Assembly (NCBI GenBank): GCA_017452945.1
Contig: JAFTLD010000019.1
Location: forward strand, 1 to 64,000
DNA from: Clostridia bacterium
GTDB lineage: Bacteria; Bacillota_A; Clostridia; Oscillospirales; CAG-272
DNA length: 64,000 bases
Reading direction: 5' to 3'
Positions 26,050-35,619 of this stretch are shown here, piece by piece; position 1 is the first letter of the stretch; each line of letters starts with the position of its first letter. The notes below the pieces were generated by a model. That model worked only from the letters and a program-made list of their open reading frames with translations, searched no databases and was not told the origin of the DNA. A program made the position numbers and the translations under genes.

Positions 26050-26837
26050 ACGATCCCTCCTAACGTCAGCCATGCAAGGCCGTAGCCTGCGGCAATGAGC
26101 GCAGCCGTGAACAAAGCCTGCACGAAGCGCAAAAGTCCCGAAACCATATCCCCACCAAACAGATCGCGCAGTGACGTCCAAAGCGCAAGTCCGGGGATCA
26201 TGAGCATGATGGTGCCGATCATGATCTTATCCGGCTGTCCGCCCGGAATCAATGCGCAAAGTCCCAGCGCGGCAGCACCCGACACGAATGCCGTGACAAA
26301 GGTTTTGAGCGTGCTGTTGACCTTAGCGGGCGTGTGGCGGGTGAAAAACATGATTTCAAGGCCGATGAGTGCTGCGATCAGGCCGTCTATCCAGCCCCCA
26401 CCGAAAAATACGGCAAAGCCGCCCGCAGCGATGGCTGCGGCTATGTACATCAAATATCCGGGATACGTTGTCTTTTGACAGATGCGCTTGACCTCATCCT
26501 TGACCTCCCACGGATCCTCGGGGCAGGCACAGAGTCTGCGCGAGAGCGCGTTGAGCTTTTCGATGCGCACAAGGCTGTTGCCAATGCTGCCCACCTTGCG
26601 GATCTGCGTGTAGTGATCCCCGTTCGGGCCCTCCGAGGTCACACCGATCAGCACCACGATCGAAAACACGTCTACGTCATGCGCACCGTACGCAAGGCAC
26701 AGTCGCTCCACCGTATCCTCCACGCGTCTGACCTCCGCTCCCGCCTCCAAAAGGCGGCAGCCAATATCCAATATGGTATCCAACACGTCGTCGTAATCGT
26801 ACGGCAGGCACGTGCCAAGTTCTTGTTGTGTCGTCAT
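26046..26837 (-). CDS. threonine/serine exporter family, YjjP/ThrE N-terminal half
   Basis: The ATG at 26837 (GGAAAG upstream) gives 263 residues. The soluble N-terminal part carries ILDIGCRLLEAGAEVRRVEDT and VDVFSIVVLIGVTS, the ThrE signature with the conserved Gly and Glu. Five membrane segments follow from about residue 120. It is the first gene of a two-gene operon with the YjjB-like partner and has a clean promoter. The pair is likely one transporter. Confidence 0.88.
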   Translation of the reverse strand: MTTQQELGTCLPYDYDDVLDTILDIGCRLLEAGAEVRRVEDTVERLCLAYGAHDVDVFSIVVLIGVTSEGPNGDHYTQIRKVGSIGNSLVRIEKLNALSRRLCACPEDPWEVKDEVKRICQKTTYPGYLMYIAAAIAAGGFAVFFGGGWIDGLIAALIGLEIMFFTRHTPAKVNSTLKTFVTAFVSGAAALGLCALIPGGQPDKIMIGTIMLMIPGLALWTSLRDLFGGDMVSGLLRFVQALFTAALIAAGYGLAWLTLGGIV

Positions 26838-26875
26838 AATTACCACTTTCCAAGCAAAATTTCTTGTTTGATTTG

Positions 26876-26904
26876 AGTATACCACAGAAATCGCTGCTTG
26901 TCAA
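26876..26904 (-). promoter_or_regulatory. promoter of the ThrE-like pair
   Basis: TTGACA (26899-26904), 17 bp, TATACT (26876-26881) on the minus strand. Confidence 0.82.
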
Positions 26905-26997
26905 ACACAACTTTACAAAATGTTCACCAATATATTGACACGTTCCGCTATAATATAATTAATAGGTATATTATTGTTAGTGAGGTGTATTTGAAAA

Positions 26998-28542
26998 TTG
27001 TTTGAAAAGACGGTCTTGCTTGAGAAGATCAAGGAATCATTTGCCGCTGTCATGCCCGTTACGCTGATCACCATCCTGTTGGTGGCAACCATCACACCCG
27101 TCCATACGGGTACGCTGCTCTCCTTTTTGGTGGGCGCGATCCTTCTGATCCTTGGCATGGGACTTTTCTCGCTCGGATCGGATATGTCCATGATCCCCAT
27201 GGGCGAGTACATCGGCTCGCAAATGACCAAGTCACGCAAGATCTGGCTTGTGATCTTTCTCTCCTTCTTCGTCGGCTTCCTTGCCACAATCTGCGAACCC
27301 GATCTGCAGGTGCTTGCCTCTTACGTGCCAAACATCAAGCCCTTTATTCTGACCGCATCGGTGGGCCTTGGCGTGGGCATTTTCCTGGTGGTCGCCATGC
27401 TGCGCATTCTGTTCAAGGTCAAGCTTTCGCTCTTGCTTTGGATCTGCTACATCGGTGTCTTCATTATGGCGTTTTTCGTCCCTCAGAATTTCTGGGCTGT
27501 CGCCTTTGACTCGGGCGGTGTGACCACAGGTCCCATGACCGTTCCCTTTATCATGGCACTTGGCGTGGGCGTTGCCTCCTCCCGTTCGGACGGGGCCGCA
27601 GACAACGACTGCTTCGGTCTGGTCGCGCTCTCCTCGGTCGGCCCCATCTCGGCCGTTATGATCCTTGGCCTTATCGTGGGCGGCGAGATCGATCCCGGTG
27701 ACCTTGGTGCTACCGAGCTGATCACGCAGTCCAATCAGGTTCTTGTCCCCTTTTTGCGCCAGCTGCCGCACCAACTTTGGGAAGTGCTGATCGCGCTCGG
27801 CCCCATTTCGGCAGCCTTCTTTGTATTTCACCGCATTTGCGCAAAAAAGCCCGGCAATGCGCTCTCCAAGCGCGCACTGCAAAAGATCTTGGTCGGTCTG
27901 GGCTATACATACGTAGGCCTCGTCCTGTTTTTGCTTGGTGCCAACATCGGCTTTTCGCCCTGCGGTTACCAGCTCGGCGTCGGCCTTGCCGATCCCGACA
28001 AGGGACTTTTGCAATTCATCATCATTCCCATCGGTGCTGTTGTAGGTTACTTCATTGTGCAGGCAGAGCCCGCGGTACACGTGCTGACAAAACAGGTCAA
28101 CACAGTCACGGCAGGCGCGATCTCGCGCAAGGTGGTGCTGCGCTGTCTGTCGATCGGTGTGGCTTGCTCGATCGCGCTATCCATGCTGCGCGTGCTGACC
28201 GGCATTAATATCATGTGGTTTTTGATTCCCGGCTACGCAATTGCGCTGCTTTTGACCATTATCGTCCCCGCGCCCTTCCCCTCCATCGCATTCGATGCGG
28301 GCGGCGTGGCCTCAGGCCCTATGACGGCCGCATTCCTGCTCCCCTTTGCCATGGGTGCATGCCGAGCAGTTGGCGGAAACGCTGCAACCGATGCGTTCGG
28401 TGTGGTTGCATTCGTTGCCATGACGCCCCTGATCGCAGTACAGATCCCGGGACTTATCTGGTACATCCGCAGCCTTGGTACAAAGAAGCAGTCCGCAGAG
28501 GCAGAATTTGTGCCTATTGATGACGATATCATCGACCTGTAA
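26998..28542 (+). CDS. DUF1538 membrane protein (duplicated transporter-like)
   Basis: This 514-residue protein has about 12 membrane segments in two homologous halves. The repeat is marked by FDSGGVTTGPMTVPFIMALG in the first half and FDAGGVASGPMTAAFLLPFA in the second, each followed by a polar segment (SRSDGAADNDCFG, AVGGNAATDAFG). Internal duplication with a Gly-rich re-entrant motif suggests a transporter or channel. The start is a TTG at 26998 with GAGGTG about 10 bases upstream; no ATG fits. A tandem PII-like gene follows 17 bases later, so regulation by a PII-type sensor is likely. The substrate is unknown. Confidence 0.85.
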   Translation: MFEKTVLLEKIKESFAAVMPVTLITILLVATITPVHTGTLLSFLVGAILLILGMGLFSLGSDMSMIPMGEYIGSQMTKSRKIWLVIFLSFFVGFLATICEPDLQVLASYVPNIKPFILTASVGLGVGIFLVVAMLRILFKVKLSLLLWICYIGVFIMAFFVPQNFWAVAFDSGGVTTGPMTVPFIMALGVGVASSRSDGAADNDCFGLVALSSVGPISAVMILGLIVGGEIDPGDLGATELITQSNQVLVPFLRQLPHQLWEVLIALGPISAAFFVFHRICAKKPGNALSKRALQKILVGLGYTYVGLVLFLLGANIGFSPCGYQLGVGLADPDKGLLQFIIIPIGAVVGYFIVQAEPAVHVLTKQVNTVTAGAISRKVVLRCLSIGVACSIALSMLRVLTGINIMWFLIPGYAIALLLTIIVPAPFPSIAFDAGGVASGPMTAAFLLPFAMGACRAVGGNAATDAFGVVAFVAMTPLIAVQIPGLIWYIRSLGTKKQSAEAEFVPIDDDIIDL

Positions 28543-28559
28543 GGAGTATAGAAGCATAT

Positions 28560-29243
28560 ATGAAAGAACTCAATCTATTATTGATCATCGCACGCGAAAA
28601 GGATCATGCAGCATACGAGAAATACTTTTCGCGCCATAAGCTGGCAGCATATACGACTGTACCCTGCCACGGTACGGCACAAAACAAGATGCTGGATCTG
28701 CTTGGCATTGAGCAGACCGAAAAGATCATGCTGACAGCGGTTGTCGGCAAACAGCAGACAAAGGACGTGCTTGCAACACTGCCCGACCAGATGGAGATCG
28801 ACATCCCCGGTCGCGGCATCGGTCTTGTCATCCCCTTGAACAGCATGGGTGGCGCACACTCCATGGTGGTTCTGACGGGCAGCACCGAAGCAGAGGAAAG
28901 AGAGGTTATTAAAATGGAATTCAATACACATCTGATCGTGGCCATTCTCAATAAGGGTTGCTCCGATATCGCCATGGAAGCAGCACGCGCAGCAGGTGCG
29001 GGCGGCGGTACCATCGTGCGTGCCAAGGGTACGTACGGCAAGGGCGACGAGCATTTCTTCGGCATGACGCTTGCAGAGGAAAAGGACATGATCCTGATCG
29101 TTGCCACCGAGGCACAGCGCCGTCCCATCATGCAGGCGCTGGTCAGCCAGGCAAACGAAAAGCCCGAGCTTGGCACCGTCACCTTCTCGATGCCGGTGTC
29201 CGACACCATGGGACTTCGCCTGGATCGCAATTTCAACAGCTGA
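28560..29243 (+). CDS. tandem PII-like regulator
   Basis: The 227 residues form two PII-type alpha/beta domains. The second (about 118-227) is clearer: THLIVAILNKGCSDIAMEAA, GGGTIVRAKGTYGKGDEHFF (T-loop region), then EEKDMILIVATEAQRRPIMQAL. The first (1-112) has KELNLLLIIAREKDHAAYEK and KIMLTAVVGKQQTKDVLATL. Normal PII has about 112 residues and forms trimers; a fused pair would need another arrangement. It is encoded behind DUF1538 and probably gates that protein in response to a nucleotide or anion, by analogy with GlnK-AmtB. Confidence 0.82.
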   Translation: MKELNLLLIIAREKDHAAYEKYFSRHKLAAYTTVPCHGTAQNKMLDLLGIEQTEKIMLTAVVGKQQTKDVLATLPDQMEIDIPGRGIGLVIPLNSMGGAHSMVVLTGSTEAEEREVIKMEFNTHLIVAILNKGCSDIAMEAARAAGAGGGTIVRAKGTYGKGDEHFFGMTLAEEKDMILIVATEAQRRPIMQALVSQANEKPELGTVTFSMPVSDTMGLRLDRNFNS

Positions 29244-29245
29244 TT

Positions 29246-29287
29246 AAAAAAGATAGCTGCGCCGGGGTTGGCGCAGCCATCTTTTTT
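29246..29287. terminator. bidirectional terminator
   Basis: AAAAAAGATAGCTGCGCC and GGCGCAGCCATCTTTTTT pair around a GGGGTT loop, with one unpaired position. It serves the PII-like gene and the convergent peptidase, whose stop lies in the right arm. Confidence 0.85.
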
Positions 29288-31004
29288 ATTGTTTTTGCTG
29301 CATGAGCTCATACAGCTCTTCATAGTCAACGGGCACGTAATCCTCATCCAGCGGATTTTGCAGGCCTGCGAGGTCGAGCACCTCGAAATAGGTCTTGTTA
29401 CCCTCATATTCACTCAAGGAAAGATAGGTCTGCACAGCCTTTTCCAGATCGGTCTCTGCCATAAAATACAGCTCAAAGCACGGAATGAGCGACACGGCAT
29501 AGCTGACGTAATACCCTGCAGCATCAAACGCTACGTAATGCCAATATTCGGAAATGCTCAAGCCAAAGACAGCGGGATCTATGTAACTGCCTATAATATT
29601 CGTAAACAGATCATCCAGCAAAGAAGGATCGCTATATGCATCGGGATTTGCATACACGGTCTGCTCAAACTCATCCACGCTCAGGCAAAGGATCACCATC
29701 CCGATATCATTATACAGGCGATATAGCGAGGTATACAGCGAAGCTATGCTGTTATTCTGCTCGGACAAATACGCCAGATACAGCCACTCGTTGCCCTGCG
29801 ATTGAAGCTCGCTCAGATCGTAGGATGCATTTCTCATAGGATCGACCGAGAAGGCGTAATAATGCCCGTACTCGTGAATGAGCGTAAAGGCATCGGCATA
29901 GCTGGCGCCCATGTAGATAAAGGGCTGCCCCTCTTCGCGCAAGCAATCCGTAAAGGCACCGTCACGCGAGGCGTAAGGATCATAGGAAAAGCAGTAATTC
30001 TGCTCCTCCATCATCACGGTGTATTCTTCCAAAAAGCGGCCGTCCATCATCTGCATATAATCCTGCACGCTTTGACTGTTGTATTCCTGATACATCATAG
30101 CATCGATTTCATCGATCTCACTCTGACGCAGCTCTGCTCCAAGCACGGACAGCTTGGAAGACACCTCGCGGTACAGGGGTACAAGGTATTCCTTCACGTA
30201 CGCGCGTACAACCTCCACGTCCTCGGGCGTATAGTCGCGCATATAGATAAACTCATAGGCATAATCCATATAGTTGTCATACCCCAGCTTTTGCGCAACC
30301 GCGTTATTGATACGCACCGCATCCGGGTACATCGCAGCAGACTTGTAAATAAAATCCTCGCTTTGCTGCAGCTCGTAATACGACACAATCAGGTCGTCGT
30401 ATTCCTCCAGCAGCGCAGTGTATTCCTCGTCCACAGCATCGGCATACAGCAGCACCATACGGATATCCTCATCGCTCCATCCGCGGAAAAAGGTCTCCTT
30501 GTGGGGAGAATCGTAGACAAGGCGGTACAGCTTGAACAAGCGGTCCGAGGCATCGGTGGCAAAAGCGCGCATCCACTCATAATTCTCCGCCGCCTCGGGA
30601 TCGTCGCGAAACAGACTGTATTCCAGCTGCGCCAGTGAGCACTGACTCTCCATGCGGGCAAAGGCACCGTACTGCACGTATGTAAACATGGCGACAAAGG
30701 CTGCGGCATCCTCCTGCTCCAAGCATTCATACAGCTCGTCAAGCTGCTTCATCAGCTCGGCAGCATCCTGCTCGGTATACTCAAACATAGGTACACCCTC
30801 GCCCCAATATACGACATCCTTGTACTGCTTGCGGATGAACACGTCACCGCCCGGAGTCAGCGTTCCCTCGTAATCAAACTCGTACGCTGCCTCATCCTCG
30901 ACAAACCAGTCCTTTACGCCTTCAAACCAAGCGCAGGAAGTCATAGAGGCGCAAAGCAAGAGTGCCAGCAAAAGGCACAAAAGCCGATTTACGTATCGCT
31001 TCAT
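29286..31004 (-). CDS. M3-like zinc metallopeptidase lipoprotein
   Basis: This 572-residue protein has a signal peptide with lipobox MTSC (Cys at about 28) and a zinc motif HEYGHYYAF (HExGH, at about residue 380) typical of M3 oligoendopeptidases. The preceding stretch CLREEGQPFIYMGASYADAF and the helical remainder fit the M3 fold. M3 enzymes are usually cytoplasmic oligopeptidases; membrane-anchored lipoprotein forms occur in clostridia, so it probably trims peptides at the cell surface. The third zinc Glu is not pinned down. It is monocistronic or first behind the hydrolase gene. Confidence 0.82.
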   Translation of the reverse strand: MKRYVNRLLCLLLALLLCASMTSCAWFEGVKDWFVEDEAAYEFDYEGTLTPGGDVFIRKQYKDVVYWGEGVPMFEYTEQDAAELMKQLDELYECLEQEDAAAFVAMFTYVQYGAFARMESQCSLAQLEYSLFRDDPEAAENYEWMRAFATDASDRLFKLYRLVYDSPHKETFFRGWSDEDIRMVLLYADAVDEEYTALLEEYDDLIVSYYELQQSEDFIYKSAAMYPDAVRINNAVAQKLGYDNYMDYAYEFIYMRDYTPEDVEVVRAYVKEYLVPLYREVSSKLSVLGAELRQSEIDEIDAMMYQEYNSQSVQDYMQMMDGRFLEEYTVMMEEQNYCFSYDPYASRDGAFTDCLREEGQPFIYMGASYADAFTLIHEYGHYYAFSVDPMRNASYDLSELQSQGNEWLYLAYLSEQNNSIASLYTSLYRLYNDIGMVILCLSVDEFEQTVYANPDAYSDPSLLDDLFTNIIGSYIDPAVFGLSISEYWHYVAFDAAGYYVSYAVSLIPCFELYFMAETDLEKAVQTYLSLSEYEGNKTYFEVLDLAGLQNPLDEDYVPVDYEELYELMQQKQ

Positions 31005-31066
31005 AACAACCTCCTAAAATTTAGTGAAAAAAACACACTCAAAGGTGCGGGCACATCCGACAAGCA

Positions 31067-32080
31067 TCATATCACGCCTGCATGCCCAAGCAATGCAAGG
31101 ATCTCCTTTTCGTATTCTTCTTTGTGATCCAGATAGCTCAGACCGTGCGGTGAGCCCTCAAATATACAAAGTCTTTTATATTCCGATGTACAGGCAGCAT
31201 AACTGCGCTCCGAATTAAAGGGTCGCACGAAATCATCCGCGGCACCGTGGGCAAACAGCGTGGGCAGCTTGGCCTTTTTCATAGCCTCTTCCACGTCGGC
31301 ATCGCCCAAAAACGCGCCGCCGTAAATGCGGCAAAGCAAGCTTGCCACGGGAAGTACCGGGAACACGGGCAGATGCATATCCTCGCGCAAGGCTTGTGCG
31401 ATCTGACTCTTGGCGGACACGTATCCGCAATCTCCAATGACGGCCTTGACCTGCACAGGCAGATCGGGCAGAGCGGACGCTAACAGCACGGTGGTACAGC
31501 CCATAGATACGCCATCCAAAATGATGCTGTGATCCTCTCCAAAACGCTCAACCAAATACTTTGCCCAGTCGCGGATATCGTACTTTTCCTTTGCGCCAAA
31601 GGTCAGGTATTCTCCCTCACTGTCCCCGTGTGCACGCTGATCCACCATCAGCATAGCAATCTCTCTTTGTGCGTAGAATTCAAACACACAGCCAAAATCC
31701 ATCTCCGCCTTGCTGTGATAGCCGTGCACCAATATCACCGTTGCATGCGGATTTTGCGGTGCATACAGCTTGGCACACAGCTTGTAGCCATCATGCGAGG
31801 TGATATACACCTTCTCATGCGGTGTGCTTGCTAACTTATCCCAGCCGCGCTTGACTACCTCAACCTGCTTTTCGAAGCCGTTCTGCTGCAATTCATCCAA
31901 AAAGCGGCTTTGATTGTCCGGAGAAGGATCGTTTCTGCCAAAAGACTTTTTGAAAAGCTTGTGGATGTGACGTGCGGCAAACACCGCTCCCACCGCAACG
32001 GCAATCACCGCAGCGACTACCAGCGCAGCGATCACCAAAGCGATCACCACACCGATCAGAATATAAATTAATGCATACAT
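31067..32080 (-). CDS. alpha/beta hydrolase, membrane-anchored
   Basis: The 337-residue protein starts with one membrane helix rich in Ile/Val/Ala (about 5-35). The hydrolase fold shows VILVHGYHSKAEMD (oxyanion loop), VDQRAHGDSEG, the nucleophile elbow GVSMGCTT, HGAADDFV (Asp) and GSPHGLSY (His). The triad is therefore complete. It belongs with BAAT/YfhR-like serine hydrolases of unknown substrate and probably acts at the membrane. The GH28 gene lies 28 bases upstream in the same direction. Confidence 0.88.
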   Translation of the reverse strand: MYALIYILIGVVIALVIAALVVAAVIAVAVGAVFAARHIHKLFKKSFGRNDPSPDNQSRFLDELQQNGFEKQVEVVKRGWDKLASTPHEKVYITSHDGYKLCAKLYAPQNPHATVILVHGYHSKAEMDFGCVFEFYAQREIAMLMVDQRAHGDSEGEYLTFGAKEKYDIRDWAKYLVERFGEDHSIILDGVSMGCTTVLLASALPDLPVQVKAVIGDCGYVSAKSQIAQALREDMHLPVFPVLPVASLLCRIYGGAFLGDADVEEAMKKAKLPTLFAHGAADDFVRPFNSERSYAACTSEYKRLCIFEGSPHGLSYLDHKEEYEKEILALLGHAGVI

Positions 32081-32108
32081 AGATCAAAAACTCCTTTGTC
32101 GGGGAAGA

Positions 32109-33587
32109 TCACAGAAGCTGCACACCACATGCATGCTCTCCTATGACAAAATTGGCGGATTCGGGCGAGGTGATGCGCTCACCGTTAAAATACAAGCCCT
32201 CGATACGAACGTTTTGTACACCGTGTGCTTGGTCAAGCCCACGGAATACCGAGCAAGGCATAGCCATGGGAGCGTCGGTCAGCACGTAAATATTCTTGAA
32301 CAGGATATCGTGTACGCATCCGTGCAGGCCGTCCTTTGCAAACATCCCCATATCGTACAGTGCCACGTTGAGCAGCACGGGCTGCTGCGCGGTACTGCGG
32401 TATTCCTGCTCCTCGCTTTGCTGGTGCACGTCACTTTGCTGATACTGCGTGTACTCCACGCGGATATTCTCAAAGCAAACGTGATGGATCTCGGCGCGGT
32501 TATGGTGTTGGATATCCAACTGTATCGTTGAGCCGTGGATCACGTCGCAATCCGAGAACAGAATATGATAGAAGGCGGGCGCGTTGGTCTCCGCACCGAT
32601 CTCAAGCGCTCTGCCCCAATCGCACCACAGCACGCATCTCTCCACCGTGATATTACGGTTGCAATTCTCGTCCCAGCCGCAGATGCCCTTGATGACCATG
32701 CAATCATCAAAATTGCGCAAGAAGCAATTTCGTACGGTCACGTTGGAGCAGTTGAACAGATCGATTCCATCCGAGTTGTAACGCCACATGCCGATGGTTT
32801 TGACGTTCTCAAGATTTACGTTTTCACACCCTGCGGCAATGATGGCAAACGAGGCGCTGTCACGGCAGATCACGCCCTCAACCGAAACGTTTTTGCATCT
32901 GTAAAAGCGCAGATTACCGCGCAGCACGCGACGCGTGTGCATAAAGGTACGGATGCCCTGACTGTCACGCGGAACAGGCTTTTCATAGTCATATGCCAGA
33001 AGTGATGTATCGTCACTTCTTTCCTCGCGGCTGCCGTCTATGATACCGTGCCCGAGAATACGGATATTCTCGGCACAGATCGCGTAAAACGAGCCGTATA
33101 CCACCGCACCCGCATCAATGTAGACGGTATCATTGTCGGTCAGCTCGATCGAGCCGATATGATGCTCGCCGCCCGCAAAACGATACGTCGTGCGCAGACC
33201 GTCGGTTTCCTTGATCGGGTTGACGAAAATATGCAGCGCATTGTGGTGTCCGTCCGCCTCTACCGTATACTGCCCACAGCCGGGCAGCGTAAAGGTGGCG
33301 GTGGCACCCTGCAGCTCGACCTTGACACCGCGCGAGAGCGGGCGCACCAACACCCTTGCAGGTGCAAAAGGCCAGGTCACGCTGATACTGATCTCCTCAT
33401 CTGCTTCCAGAGATAAAAATCCCGAAAGCTCGGTTTGCTCCAAGGGGCGCTGATGCCCGGGCCAGGAGCGATTGAACGGCATGGCTGACACGCGTGCCGT
33501 ATATAGCTTTGCTTTTCTTTGATTGACAGTGACGCTGCAGTCTTCATAAATCTGCTGTCCTACGGGAAATACGGGAATTCTTACCAT
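32109..33587 (-). CDS. glycoside hydrolase family 28 (polygalacturonase-like)
   Basis: This 492-residue protein has an N-terminal beta domain (about 1-110) followed by a right-handed parallel beta-helix. GH28 marks include GHGIIDGS, NSDGIDLFNCSNVTVRNC, RNFDDCMVIKG (the catalytic Asp pair) and WGRALEIGAET. No signal peptide is present, so it would act on imported galacturonide or rhamnogalacturonide oligomers. Pectin use fits a gut inhabitant. Confidence 0.87.
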   Translation of the reverse strand: MVRIPVFPVGQQIYEDCSVTVNQRKAKLYTARVSAMPFNRSWPGHQRPLEQTELSGFLSLEADEEISISVTWPFAPARVLVRPLSRGVKVELQGATATFTLPGCGQYTVEADGHHNALHIFVNPIKETDGLRTTYRFAGGEHHIGSIELTDNDTVYIDAGAVVYGSFYAICAENIRILGHGIIDGSREERSDDTSLLAYDYEKPVPRDSQGIRTFMHTRRVLRGNLRFYRCKNVSVEGVICRDSASFAIIAAGCENVNLENVKTIGMWRYNSDGIDLFNCSNVTVRNCFLRNFDDCMVIKGICGWDENCNRNITVERCVLWCDWGRALEIGAETNAPAFYHILFSDCDVIHGSTIQLDIQHHNRAEIHHVCFENIRVEYTQYQQSDVHQQSEEQEYRSTAQQPVLLNVALYDMGMFAKDGLHGCVHDILFKNIYVLTDAPMAMPCSVFRGLDQAHGVQNVRIEGLYFNGERITSPESANFVIGEHACGVQLL

Positions 33588-33786
33588 AAGGGACTACCTC
33601 ACCTTCTCAAAATTCGCGGTATATGAATACATCATTATTATATCACGAATCAGCAGCAAATGCAACAACGACTTGCATAATTGTTATATAGATTGATCCC
33701 TTCACCTATATAGACGCATTTTTTCGAAAAAAGTCTCTCCTTTTTGCAAATTTTTTGCAAAAAATTTTTCCGTTCACAGCAAAATG

Positions 33787-33826
33787 AAAGCCGGACTTGC
33801 GCACACTTGTGTACAAGTCCGGTTTT
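33787..33826. terminator. terminator of mutY
   Basis: CCGGACTTG and CAAGTCCGG pair around a 14-nt loop with T-rich sequence on both strands. The 257 bases between GH28 and mutY otherwise hold only AT-rich sequence. Confidence 0.65.
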
Positions 33827-33844
33827 GGAGTATGAAATTGCGAT

Positions 33845-34903
33845 TCAGCCGTCCTGATTTTCCAGATACTCTCTGAAGACACGGTGCGCACCGGGGATGG
33901 GATACGTGCTGCCAAGCTCTGCGCGCGTGGCGGCACACAAGGGGGACAGTGCTTTGGCCACATCCTTGACGCGCACCAAATAGCCCGTCATGTGCCATTC
34001 CAGATGTGTGAAAATATGCTTGGCCGTGATCGGCTCACCAACGTTTGTCACCTCAAAGCCCAGCTCGCTTACATGCTGCGCAGCCTGTGCCGCATCCAAC
34101 ACGCCCTCGGTCTGATAAAACTCATACATCCCGGCTAAAAGTCCCGTAGCGGGACGCTTGCGCAGCACGACTCTTTGGCCATCCCACAAAAGCAGCACGG
34201 TCATATCGATTCGTTTCCTCGGCTTAGCCTTGGAGCGCACGGGCAGCTCGTCTGCCCTTCCCTCGGCCAACGCCTTACAAAAGGCCTGCAACGGGCAAAT
34301 ATCGCACCTTGCCTCTCCTGCCGGCACGCAAACGGTTGCGCCCAACTCGATCAGCGCCTGCGTAAATTCCCCCGCATGCTCTGCGGGAATGATGGCTGCG
34401 ACGTCCTCTCTCGCTATTTTCTGTACGGCAGGCTGCAGAATATCCTGCTCGCACCCGGTCAACCTTGCCCACACGCGCATGACGTTGCCGTCCACTGCGG
34501 GTGCGGGACGTCCGAACGCGATGGACGAGATAGCTCCCGCGGTATATGCTCCGATGCCGCAAAGCTTTTGCAGCTCCGCTGCGTCTGCGGGCAGCTCTGT
34601 GCCATACTCGGCACATATCTGCCTTGCTGCCTTTTGCAGATTGCGAGCGCGACTGTAATATCCCAACCCCTCCCACAGCTTGAGCAAGCGCTCCTCGGGC
34701 ACCTCGGCAAGCGCGCGTACGTCGGGTAATTCACGCATAAAGCGCTCAAAATACGGTTTGACCGCCTCCACGCGCGTTTGCTGCAGCATGATCTCGGAGA
34801 TCCACACGCGATAAGGCGTGATCTCCCTTCTCCACGGCAGATCGCGTGCATTTTGCCGATACCAGATCAGCATCGGCTCTGCCAGCTCCTTTGCAAGTGC
34901 CAT
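33845..34903 (-). CDS. mutY: A/G-specific adenine glycosylase
   Basis: MutY removes adenine paired with 8-oxoguanine. The 352-residue protein shows LPWRREITPYRVWISEIMLQ, the helix-hairpin-helix LCGIGAYTAGAISSIAFG with the catalytic Asp in PAVDGNVMRV, the 4Fe-4S cluster Cys residues in CVPAGEARCDICPLQAFC, and a C-terminal NUDT-like domain (RIDMTVLLLWDGQRVVLRKR) that reads oxoG. The cluster spacing is Cx7Cx2Cx5C, one residue longer than the E. coli first loop, as I recall for clostridial forms. It follows the LytTR gene by three bases. Confidence 0.93.
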   Translation of the reverse strand: MALAKELAEPMLIWYRQNARDLPWRREITPYRVWISEIMLQQTRVEAVKPYFERFMRELPDVRALAEVPEERLLKLWEGLGYYSRARNLQKAARQICAEYGTELPADAAELQKLCGIGAYTAGAISSIAFGRPAPAVDGNVMRVWARLTGCEQDILQPAVQKIAREDVAAIIPAEHAGEFTQALIELGATVCVPAGEARCDICPLQAFCKALAEGRADELPVRSKAKPRKRIDMTVLLLWDGQRVVLRKRPATGLLAGMYEFYQTEGVLDAAQAAQHVSELGFEVTNVGEPITAKHIFTHLEWHMTGYLVRVKDVAKALSPLCAATRAELGSTYPIPGAHRVFREYLENQDG

Positions 34904-34906
34904 AGA

Positions 34907-35605
34907 TCAAAGCCCCGCGAATTTATCGCAAGCGATCTTATACTGCGTGCGCGAGATCGGGATCAAATCCCCGTTACGCATGGTATATTCGCGATTGCTG
35001 ATGCGGCTGGTATGCCGCAAATTGACGGTGTAAGAGCGATGGCAGCGAAAAAAGATATCCTGCGGCAGCTTTTCGCAAAACATCTCAAAGCTTCCCATAA
35101 AGGTATACTGTTGCCCGTCGCGCGCATACACGATAATATCGTGTTTTTGGCTCTCCAGATACAGAATATCGTCATATTCCATCATGACCTGCCCCAATCT
35201 TCGGTCGTTGATCACAAGCCCCGGCTGCTTTTCCATCTTTTCCAGACAGATCTGCACTGCTTTACGCAGCTTGACGGGATCAACGGGCTTGGTCAGATAG
35301 GTCAGCGGATAGACCTCGTAGGCATCCAGGGCAAACTCAGCGCTGGACGTCATAAAAATAATATTGACGCGGCTGCCTGCACGGCGCAGCTCGCTTGCAT
35401 ATTCCAATCCCGTGCATTTGTCCATCACGATATCAAGAAGCAGCAGCGTATAATCGCACTTGCGCATAGCGGCACGCAGCTCCTCCACAGAGGAAAAGCA
35501 ATCGGTACGGTGGGTGATTCCTTTTTCTTCCATGACCTGATCCAAAAGCACCTTGGCCGTTTTGGCAAAAACAGCCTCGTCGTCACAAATTGCCGTATAA
35601 AACAT
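34907..35605 (-). CDS. LytTR-family response regulator
   Basis: The 232-residue protein has an N-terminal receiver domain (AICDDEAVF, phospho-acceptor in LLLLDIVMD, TSSAEFALDAYEVYPLTYLTKP) and a C-terminal LytTR DNA-binding domain from about 135 (DILYLESQKHDIIVYARDG, FFRCHRSYTVNL). AgrA/VirR-type regulators bind direct repeats upstream of virulence, bacteriocin or envelope genes. No histidine kinase is adjacent, so its partner is elsewhere. It sits between vanZ and mutY in one transcription unit. Confidence 0.92.
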   Translation of the reverse strand: MFYTAICDDEAVFAKTAKVLLDQVMEEKGITHRTDCFSSVEELRAAMRKCDYTLLLLDIVMDKCTGLEYASELRRAGSRVNIIFMTSSAEFALDAYEVYPLTYLTKPVDPVKLRKAVQICLEKMEKQPGLVINDRRLGQVMMEYDDILYLESQKHDIIVYARDGQQYTFMGSFEMFCEKLPQDIFFRCHRSYTVNLRHTSRISNREYTMRNGDLIPISRTQYKIACDKFAGL

Positions 35606-35619
35606 CCTTGCCTCCTAAA

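Noticed and set aside
26935..26960. Standard promoter TTGACA with TATAAT before DUF1538
   Set aside because: TTGACA (26935-26940) is only 8 or 13 bp from the two TATAAT hexamers, too close for a normal spacer; the true promoter is unclear.
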